Assembly: GCF_943193005.1 (NCBI RefSeq)
Contig: NZ_CALPCH010000003.1
Location: 1-64,000, forward strand
Length of the DNA stretch: 64,000 bases
Origin: Pumilibacter intestinalis
Lineage (GTDB): Bacteria; Bacillota; Clostridia; Christensenellales; Pumilibacteraceae
Reading direction: 5' to 3'
Both the position numbers and the translations under genes were made by a program. The notes under the pieces were generated by a model. The model ran no database searches, was not told the DNA's origin, and saw only the letters and a program-made list of their open reading frames with translations. This document shows positions 34,249 to 40,776 of the stretch, in pieces. Position 1 is the first letter of the stretch; every line of letters starts with the position of its first letter.

Positions 34249-34266
34249 TTAATACCTAACGATATG

Positions 34267-35580
34267 CTACTTGCCAACGCAGAATTTGGAAAATATTTCG
34301 TCTATTACGCTGTCGCTCGGATTTTTGCCCGTTACGCTCCCGAGCGAGTCGAGAGCTTCTCTCAAGTCGGCGCAAACACAGTCGGCGGTGAGAGTGTTCA
34401 CGGCAATCTTCGCTCGCTCCAAACTTTCTTCCGCTACTTTGAGCGCGGCATACTGCCGAGCGTTGTTTACCGAGCCGCCGCTTTGGGTTTTGAACTTGGA
34501 TATTTCGTATAGTTTTTCTTTGAGTTTTTCCGCGCCCTCGCCCGTTTTGGCGTTTAATACTATTATTCCGTTTGAACCGTTTTGTTCTTCGGATATAAAA
34601 GATTTACAAGAGTTTAACACGATAACGGTGTTTTCGTCAACGGTTTTGCCGCTTATTTGCTCTTTTTTTCTCACAACGCGTATCACAACGTCCGCTTCTT
34701 TCGCTTCGCGTATGCTCCGCTCTATGCCCATTTTTTCGGCTTTACTGTCAGTTTCGCGCAGTCCCGCGGTGTCTACGAGCACAAACGCGCATCCTCTGTA
34801 TATCATCTTTTCTTCCACGGCGTCGCGCGTTGTGCCCTCCTCGTCGGACACAATCGCTCTGTCCTCTCCGAGCAAGGTATTGAAAAGAGTGCTTTTGCCG
34901 GCGTTGGTCTTGCCCGTGAGCACTACTCTGAGTCCCTCTCGCTTAATTCTGCCGCCGTTGTATCCTTTAAGTTCCTTTCTTATATTTTCGAGCGCGTCGT
35001 CTATATCTTTTACGGTTTCTTCGTTCGTCTGCTCCTGTACGTCCTCTTCGGGGTAGTCTATGCTCACCTCGGCTTTCGCCGCCGCCGTAACCGTTTGATT
35101 ATATATTTCGTCTATGGTTTTTCTCGTCTTTCCCTCGCTCTGCTCGTATGCGGAGTCGAGCGCAAGCATGCTGTCGGCGTCTATCAAATCGCCTATGCCC
35201 TCGGCTTGAGTCAAATCGATTTTGCCGTTCATAAACGCGCGGCGCGTAAATTCTCCGGCTTCAGCCATTCTCGCGCCCGCGTCAAGTATGCACAAAAGAG
35301 CTTGCTCGGTAAGATATTTGCCGCCGTGAAAATACAGCTCCACGCTTTCCTCGCCCGTGTAACTTTTGTTTCCGAGAAAGGCAACCGCCATTATTTTATC
35401 GCGCACTTTGGAACTAAACTTGCAATTCACCATAAGCGCGTGACTCTTTCCGTCGAAACCCTCGGTTACTTTCTTTGCCGTTTCCACGCTTCCCGCGCCC
35501 GACAGCCTTATGCAACTTATCGCGCCGCGGCCGTGCGGCGTGGCTATTGCCGCTATTACGTCTTTTTCGCTGTTTGTCAT
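34267..35580 (-). CDS. mnmE: tRNA modification GTPase MnmE
   Basis: A 437-residue GTPase: an N-terminal TrmE domain beginning DVIAAIATPHGRGAISCIRLSG, an inserted G domain with GKTNAGKSTLFN, the switch EEGTTRD and DTAGLRE, and the C-terminal FCVGK (CxGK motif). It modifies U34 of tRNAs together with MnmG, which is not in this window. AAAGGAAAAAAG precedes the ATG at 35580; the in-frame Met at 35610 is rejected. Its upstream region holds a cluster of perfect DnaA boxes. Confidence 0.96.
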   Translation of the reverse strand: MTNSEKDVIAAIATPHGRGAISCIRLSGAGSVETAKKVTEGFDGKSHALMVNCKFSSKVRDKIMAVAFLGNKSYTGEESVELYFHGGKYLTEQALLCILDAGARMAEAGEFTRRAFMNGKIDLTQAEGIGDLIDADSMLALDSAYEQSEGKTRKTIDEIYNQTVTAAAKAEVSIDYPEEDVQEQTNEETVKDIDDALENIRKELKGYNGGRIKREGLRVVLTGKTNAGKSTLFNTLLGEDRAIVSDEEGTTRDAVEEKMIYRGCAFVLVDTAGLRETDSKAEKMGIERSIREAKEADVVIRVVRKKEQISGKTVDENTVIVLNSCKSFISEEQNGSNGIIVLNAKTGEGAEKLKEKLYEISKFKTQSGGSVNNARQYAALKVAEESLERAKIAVNTLTADCVCADLREALDSLGSVTGKNPSDSVIDEIFSKFCVGK

Positions 35581-35627
35581 TGTCTTTTTTCCTTTATGCA
35601 CACATTGCACAATCTATGCACTGCGAG

Positions 35628-35825
35628 TTATCCACATTGTGGATAAGTGTGTGGATAACTTTTTTATTATATGCGGTTATACACTGTAGAGTGTGTATAT
35701 AATGTTTATATAAGTGGGTCGTTTTGAGTGGGTTGTCCACATTGCGGTTTTTGTGCGTAACACATTATCTTGCCCACATTTTAATATTTTTATACCTAAA
35801 AACACTAAATACGGATGTATCCACA
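35628..35825. other. DnaA-box cluster 1
   Basis: Three perfect DnaA boxes lie within 31 bp: TTATCCACA at 35628-35636, and TGTGGATAA at 35638-35646 and 35650-35658. Near matches follow at 35733-35741 (TTGTCCACA) and 35817-35825 (GTATCCACA). They occupy the 300-bp AT-rich gap between rsmG and mnmE. The cluster could be part of oriC or a DnaA-regulated promoter. Confidence 0.75.
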
Positions 35826-35880
35826 TATACACGCTTTCTACTTACACTACTGCTACCTAATAATAATATATACTTACTTG

Positions 35881-36570
35881 CTAAAGCGGCTGTTTTTTGG
35901 GTTTGTTTTGCGAGCGCGGATATTTTTGAGGCGTTTCTTTTATTTTTTTAATCAAAACGAGCTTGCGAACTATATCCGTACCGAATACGTTAACCTGTTT
36001 TACGTCCTCTATTTTTCCGCCCAATATCTTTATTGCGGTTTTTGCTTCGTTTATTTCCTCTTCGCAATCGTCCGATTTATAAGATATAAACGTGCCGCCG
36101 GTTTTAACGAATGGCAAGCAGTATTCGCAAAGCGTGTTTAACCTCGATACCGCTCGGGAAACAATCGTATCGTAAGTTTGAGTTTTGGGAAGGTCTTCCG
36201 CTCGGGAGTGAATTGCGTGCGCGTTGGTTAAACCGAGTTTGTCGCGTAATTCGTTTAAGAAATTTACGCGCTTGTTTAGGCTGTCTATGAGAGCGAACTC
36301 GTTTTGTTGCATTACTATAGCCAAAACCATTCCCGGAAAGCCCGCGCCCGTTCCTATATCGGCAACCTTTCCGTTTACGTAAGGGAGTGCGGCGAGCGAG
36401 TCTATAAAGTGCTTTGTTACTATTTCCTGCGGGTCGGTAATGGCAGTGAGATTGAACAGTTTGTTTTGTTCGATTAAAAAATCACGGTAGACGCGAAATT
36501 TGTTTTCCGCGTCCGCCGCTTTGTCGGTGGGGATATTTATGCTTTGAAGATACCGTGAAATGAGCCGCAA
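35881..36570 (-). CDS. rsmG: 16S rRNA (guanine-N7) methyltransferase RsmG
   Basis: A 229-residue methyltransferase with the SAM motif VADIGTGAGFPGM, FLNELRDKLGL and the C-terminal KKIKETPQKYPR (GidB family). It methylates G527 of 16S rRNA. The start is a TTG with a strong AAGGAG site. It follows degV by 10 bp. The usual mnmE-mnmG-rsmG run is broken: mnmG is absent and a DnaA-box region takes its place. Confidence 0.96.
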   Translation of the reverse strand: MRLISRYLQSINIPTDKAADAENKFRVYRDFLIEQNKLFNLTAITDPQEIVTKHFIDSLAALPYVNGKVADIGTGAGFPGMVLAIVMQQNEFALIDSLNKRVNFLNELRDKLGLTNAHAIHSRAEDLPKTQTYDTIVSRAVSRLNTLCEYCLPFVKTGGTFISYKSDDCEEEINEAKTAIKILGGKIEDVKQVNVFGTDIVRKLVLIKKIKETPQKYPRSQNKPKKQPL

Positions 36571-36580
36571 ACTTTTCTCC

Positions 36581-37426
36581 TTACTTTTTGCCGTCGTTTA
36601 TATAGAGTATGCCCAACGTGTTTTTTCCGCAGTGGCTCGTTACCGTGCAACCCGCTTTGGTTTCGATAATCTCTTTGAACGGCGCAAGTCTTTGTATTTC
36701 CTGCCTTACGAATTCCACCGTTTGAGGGTCGGCGTAAGTGTGAGTGACGAATATGCGCGTGTAGTCGGGAGTATTAAAAGAGTTCAGCGTGTCGGCAACG
36801 TATTTGAGTATTACTTTGTCGAAACTACCCATGTATTTTTTGCCTACCACCATGCCGCCGTCTTTAACGAGTATGGTGGGTTTTATTCTCAGTACCGACG
36901 CGGCAAAACTCGCAATTCCGCTGCACCGTCCGCCCTTTCTCAAATATTCCATGGTGTCAACCACGAAAGAGGCTTGTACGAACGGTATTCTGTTTTTTAT
37001 TTCGCCGTAAATTTCTTGTGCCGAACAGCCGCTTTCCGCCATATCCGCGGCGTGCATCGCAAGCAGTCCCGTGCCTGTGGAAAGATTGTAGCTGTCTACT
37101 ACGAATACGTTGTTAAGCCGAGCCGCCGCCTTTTTTGCCATTTCGTTGCTTGCCGAAAATTTGCTCGAAATATTGAAATGTATTACCGAGTCGCCGCAGT
37201 CGGTATACTTTTTGAAAAACTCGTAAAAGTCCTCTTCGCTTCTTGCGGCGGTTTTGGGCAGAGCGCCGTTTTCCTTTACGTAAGAAAATATATCGGTCGG
37301 GGCGATATCCACTCCGTCGTAAAAGCTGTTTGCGCCCAAAGTTACTATAAGCGGCAGAAAATCAATGTTTCTTTTTTCGAAAAGGTAATCGAGGTCCGCC
37401 GTGGAGTCGCAGGTTATCTTTATCAT
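36581..37426 (-). CDS. DegV family fatty-acid-binding protein
   Basis: A 281-residue EDD-fold protein: KITCDSTADL at the N-terminus, TSQ-type loop replaced by TAARSEEDFYEFFKKY, and HFNISSKFSASNEMA with the ligand-binding serine. Firmicute relatives (FakB) bind a fatty acid for phosphorylation by FakA. AAGGGAG precedes the ATG, 30 bp after lepB. Confidence 0.93.
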   Translation of the reverse strand: MIKITCDSTADLDYLFEKRNIDFLPLIVTLGANSFYDGVDIAPTDIFSYVKENGALPKTAARSEEDFYEFFKKYTDCGDSVIHFNISSKFSASNEMAKKAAARLNNVFVVDSYNLSTGTGLLAMHAADMAESGCSAQEIYGEIKNRIPFVQASFVVDTMEYLRKGGRCSGIASFAASVLRIKPTILVKDGGMVVGKKYMGSFDKVILKYVADTLNSFNTPDYTRIFVTHTYADPQTVEFVRQEIQRLAPFKEIIETKAGCTVTSHCGKNTLGILYINDGKK

Positions 37427-37456
37427 TTTGTTTCTCCCTTATTTCGTGTTTTACCG

Positions 37457-38140
37457 TCAGTCCGCGGTGTTGCGGTCGTGATATAATAGTTGAAGAAGAT
37501 ATTCGAGTATGGAACCTTTGCTAACCGTAAGTACGGATTTTCCGTACACGGCTTCCACGGGATAAAAAAATCCGTCTTCGGTGCGCGAGTCGTTACTGTG
37601 GTTGCGGTTGTCGCCCATTACGAATACGTTTCCTTCGGGTATCTTGATTTCGGTATCGAAAGGAAAATCGTTGGAAAACTTACCCGAGTTTTTTTTCATA
37701 GGCTCTTTGATGTAGCTTTCTTCGAGCTTTACGAATTTGTCGGAGCCTCTGTTCTTTCTATGAACGGCTACGAGTTCCTCGCCCGTTTCTTCGTTTTTGT
37801 AAGGTTCGAATATTAGTACGTCGCCCTCAACGGCTATAACTCTCTTTATAATGTTGGTTTTCTTGTTTTGAACGTCTTTGGTTATTACTATTACGTCCTC
37901 TCTCTCGTAAGTGGAGGTGACTTTAAGCAAAAGCACGTGGTCGCCGTTGTGATAGGTGCTTTCCATGCTTTGTCCGCTTATGTTGCAAAGTTGAAAGAAA
38001 CAAACGAAAATAAGCAAAAAACTCAAAAAGAACACAACGAAATACAGAAAAGCCACTACGTAGGGATTTTCGGGTTTCTCGTTTGTAAGAAAACGGTCTT
38101 TAATGACTATTTCCCATTTTTGTTTTTTGTTTTTTTTCAT
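37457..38140 (-). CDS. lepB: Signal peptidase I
   Basis: A 227-residue type I signal peptidase with a single N-terminal membrane anchor (about 27-52), the catalytic Ser58 in SGQSMESTY, the catalytic Lys99 in NIIKRVIAVEGD and box E FVMGDNRNHSNDSR. It cleaves signal peptides outside the membrane. There is no Shine-Dalgarno; TATAAT ends 6 bp before the ATG, and the first A of its last AAT belongs to the stop region of the upstream gene. It may thus be read both from a leaderless mRNA and by read-through. Confidence 0.95.
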   Translation of the reverse strand: MKKNKKQKWEIVIKDRFLTNEKPENPYVVAFLYFVVFFLSFLLIFVCFFQLCNISGQSMESTYHNGDHVLLLKVTSTYEREDVIVITKDVQNKKTNIIKRVIAVEGDVLIFEPYKNEETGEELVAVHRKNRGSDKFVKLEESYIKEPMKKNSGKFSNDFPFDTEIKIPEGNVFVMGDNRNHSNDSRTEDGFFYPVEAVYGKSVLTVSKGSILEYLLQLLYHDRNTAD

Positions 38141-38146
38141 TTTGAT

Positions 38147-38152
38147 ATTATA
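38147..38152 (-). promoter_or_regulatory. -10 box of lepB, leaderless geometry
   Basis: On the minus strand TATAAT (38152-38147) stands exactly 6 bp before the lepB ATG and overlaps the TAA stop of the preceding gene. No -35 consensus is visible, so this is weaker than the other cases. Confidence 0.4.
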
Positions 38153-39779
38153 CCCACAAAATCGAACTTATTATAATTTCGTTGGGAGCGTCTATTTTAA
38201 GAAGAATTACGTTGTTCCAGCCCGTGAAAGTTCCCTCGCTCGACCTAAGCTCGGACGGCGATATCATAACTTTAGTCCAATCGGTATCGGGAGTTACGTA
38301 TTTTTTGCACGAATAAGTCAAAAAACGGTCGCTGTCGGTAAAAGAAAAGGTAATTTCCTGCGGAGTGGGCGAGAAAAGCAAAAACTGAAGATTTACGTCC
38401 GGTCCGCCGCTGAACGCAACGTCGCCGAGTTTGTACGTAAACAGTCCGTTTTGAGCGCAAATTCCGCTTATTGAAAAAGGTCCTTTCTTTATTAAGGGCT
38501 CGCCGTCGCCTTCGGTGAAAAAATCGTCCGTGCCCATATCGCTGTCGTATATAAGGCGGCGTTTCACTATGGTGGTGGGCGTTATATCGAGAGAGGAAGG
38601 CAACTTTTTTATAACCTGCGTTGAGTACGTAAATCCTTCCTGCGTGGTTGCCGACACAAACGAGTATATGGGTTTATCCAAAGAATACACTTCGGTATAA
38701 CCTATGTATTCGTCTTCGCCCGCCTTTTCGAGCGAAACGGCACGCCAATTCCTGTATGCGGGATTGGTAACGCCGTGCGAAACGTACAACTGAGCTTCCT
38801 TTAATTTTACGGCGCATTTAACCGAAAAATACATTCTTTTTTCGCCGCCGGATATTGAAAGGTTGAGCGGCGGCGCGAGATTATCTTTGATTTCGCAAGA
38901 ATTTTCGTCGCCGAGATACAAATTCAAAAACATTTTAAGGTTTTCTATTGTTTCTTTTGTGAATATGCGGTTTGCGCGAGGAACGATATTGAGAATGTTT
39001 TTCTCGCATTTTCCGCTGCTTCGTTTGGATATATAAAGTATGTCTTTGTCCGCTGATTTGTTGCTGAGCTCGCTAATTGCGTCGAGCGACGAGTCGGTGT
39101 CGTTGGAACAGCACTGATGCAAAAACGGAACTTTGAGTATTTGCGAATAGCCCGTTACGTCCAAACTAACGCTGATTTCCATAAGTTCGGGGTCATCCGC
39201 GGGCGGGAAAAATCCGGGCGAGAAAAACGAAGCCGCGCAAGACGGATAATCGCATATCGCCGCGCTTCTGAGTACGGGTGCGCCGCCCCGCCCCACTCCC
39301 ACGAGCGCAACTTTTTCGTAGCCCTCGCTTTGCGCGAAAGTGATAGCTCGCAAGCATATTTCAGTCCACACGTAATGGCAGGATTTTTGCGGACTTTCGG
39401 TTTTTTTGTACAGGTTTTCCGCCGAATAGTTGGCAAAAGAAAGCGGCGGCGGATAAATGGTAAATCTCATGCGGTCGGCTACGTTGCCCGCATAGTCCAC
39501 TATCAAAAGAGCTTTGCCCTCGCCCGTATATTCCGAAATATCCGTTTTGCTTATATCGGAGTCGGGGTCGAGCATTATTATTACGAGTTTGTTTGTCTTT
39601 TCGGTAGGGACGAATAACCGCGCGTATATTCGCGTGCATCCCGCGGGCGTTGCCTCGCCGTTGAAATACAAATGTTTTTCAACGCCGTTTTCCGCGGTTA
39701 CCGACGCTATTTCGCTTACGTCCAAAGGGAGCAACGTTCGGTCGTGTTCCGCCCAAAGCATTTGAGGTGAAATTACCAT
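38148..39779 (-). CDS. Alpha/beta-hydrolase-like protein lacking the nucleophile, with C-terminal beta domain
   Basis: A 543-residue cytoplasmic protein (no signal peptide). Residues 45-290 look like an acetyl-xylan-esterase-type alpha/beta hydrolase (IYARLFVP..., then KVALVGVGRGGAPVLRSAA). At the nucleophile elbow the GxSxG serine is replaced by Arg164 (GVGRGG), so hydrolysis by the usual mechanism is unlikely. The C-terminal part (about 300-543) is beta-rich, perhaps carbohydrate-binding. The ATG follows the -10 box by 6 bp with no Shine-Dalgarno. It is divergent from the SDR gene and upstream of lepB. Confidence 0.6.
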   Translation of the reverse strand: MVISPQMLWAEHDRTLLPLDVSEIASVTAENGVEKHLYFNGEATPAGCTRIYARLFVPTEKTNKLVIIMLDPDSDISKTDISEYTGEGKALLIVDYAGNVADRMRFTIYPPPLSFANYSAENLYKKTESPQKSCHYVWTEICLRAITFAQSEGYEKVALVGVGRGGAPVLRSAAICDYPSCAASFFSPGFFPPADDPELMEISVSLDVTGYSQILKVPFLHQCCSNDTDSSLDAISELSNKSADKDILYISKRSSGKCEKNILNIVPRANRIFTKETIENLKMFLNLYLGDENSCEIKDNLAPPLNLSISGGEKRMYFSVKCAVKLKEAQLYVSHGVTNPAYRNWRAVSLEKAGEDEYIGYTEVYSLDKPIYSFVSATTQEGFTYSTQVIKKLPSSLDITPTTIVKRRLIYDSDMGTDDFFTEGDGEPLIKKGPFSISGICAQNGLFTYKLGDVAFSGGPDVNLQFLLFSPTPQEITFSFTDSDRFLTYSCKKYVTPDTDWTKVMISPSELRSSEGTFTGWNNVILLKIDAPNEIIISSILWV

Positions 39780-39785
39780 ACAAGC

Positions 39786-39814
39786 ATTTTACTCTATTTG
39801 AATGAGTTTGTCAA
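39786..39814 (-). promoter_or_regulatory. SigA promoter, leaderless geometry, for the hydrolase-like gene
   Basis: On the minus strand, TTGACA (39814-39809), 17 bp and TAAAAT (39791-39786), then 6 bp to the ATG at 39779. Confidence 0.8.
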
Positions 39815-39859
39815 GTAATCGTTTCCGCGCTGTAAAAGGAGTTAAAACATAAAAAAAGA

Positions 39860-39888
39860 TTGATTTGCCGCCGTTTGGGTGATATAAT
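39860..39888 (+). promoter_or_regulatory. SigA promoter, leaderless geometry, for the SDR gene
   Basis: TTGATT (39860-39865), 17 bp and TATAAT (39883-39888), then 6 bp to the ATG at 39895. It is divergent from 39786-39814, so the 115-bp gap holds two leaderless promoters back to back. Confidence 0.8.
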
Positions 39889-39894
39889 AAAATA

Positions 39895-40704
39895 ATGAAC
39901 AAAAATTACGGTGAAAAAGTAGCGGTAGTAACGGGCGGAAGCAGCGGAATAGGGCGCGAACTAATCGGCGGACTTATAAAACTCGGATATAAAACGGTGT
40001 GCGTTTCCCGCTCCGAACCTAAAACGGATAACGGTACGGAATGCGACTTTTTCAAATGTGATTTGTCTTGCGCCGAGCAAACCAAAACAGCGGCGAAAGA
40101 AATAACCGAAAAATACGGGCGCGTCGATTTACTTATAAACAACGCGGGACTGGGAATTTCGGGCGCAACCGAGCTGTTGCCCGAAGAAAAAATAAGATAC
40201 GTTGCGGAGGTAGACTACTTTGCCCCGCTCGTTTTTACTCGAGAGCTGTTGCCCGCCATGCAAAGAGGGAGCAAAATAGTAATGATAAGTTCGGCGTGCG
40301 CACTGTTCGCCCTGCCTTTTCGCGGCGTGTACTGCAGTGCGAAAGCCGCGCTCAACATGCTCGCTTTCGGTTTAAGAATGGAACTTAAAAATAGCGGAAT
40401 AAACGTGGTTTGCATTTGCCCCGGAGATATAAAAAGCGAATTTACCGCAAACAGACTTAAATACACCGATACCAACGAAAGATACGGCTTAAGCGTGGAA
40501 GCGGCTCAAAACAAAGTGGACGGCAGAGAAAACAAGCGCATGAACGCCGAAAAGGCAAGCAAAAAAATACTTAAGATAAGCGTGAAAAAGAAGGGCGCGC
40601 TTTATATAATAGGCGCGAAATATAAATTTTTATATTTTTGCTCCAAGATTTTTTCGCAAAATTTTATGCTTAAAATGACCGAAAAATTGTTTTTACCCAA
40701 GTAG
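39895..40704 (+). CDS. Short-chain dehydrogenase/reductase
   Basis: A 269-residue classical SDR: the cofactor motif TGGSSGIGRE near residue 14, NNAGLG, the catalytic Ser in ISSACALFALP and YCSAK with Tyr and Lys. A C-terminal extension with a hydrophobic stretch (KYKFLYFCSKIFSQNFML) suggests membrane contact. The substrate is unknown. The Arg after the cofactor-loop region (VSRSEP) suggests NADPH. It is the only plus-strand gene between 26 and 47 kb. Confidence 0.92.
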   Translation: MNKNYGEKVAVVTGGSSGIGRELIGGLIKLGYKTVCVSRSEPKTDNGTECDFFKCDLSCAEQTKTAAKEITEKYGRVDLLINNAGLGISGATELLPEEKIRYVAEVDYFAPLVFTRELLPAMQRGSKIVMISSACALFALPFRGVYCSAKAALNMLAFGLRMELKNSGINVVCICPGDIKSEFTANRLKYTDTNERYGLSVEAAQNKVDGRENKRMNAEKASKKILKISVKKKGALYIIGAKYKFLYFCSKIFSQNFMLKMTEKLFLPK

Positions 40705-40724
40705 AAAGTTTAACGGTTAAAAAC

Positions 40725-40763
40725 GTCATTGCGAGGAGGGCGTAGCCCTACGAAGCAATCTCA
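40725..40763. repeat. Palindromic repeat unit R12
   Basis: A single compact unit (gtcattgcgagg, centre agggcgtagccct, gaagcaatctc) in the 72-bp convergent gap between the SDR and MacB-like genes. Confidence 0.85.
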
Positions 40764-40776
40764 TCCGAAAGAAAAT

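Noticed and set aside
34029-34266. tmRNA gene next to smpB
   Set aside because: The gap contains only palindromic repeats; no tmRNA acceptor or tag-reading frame was seen.
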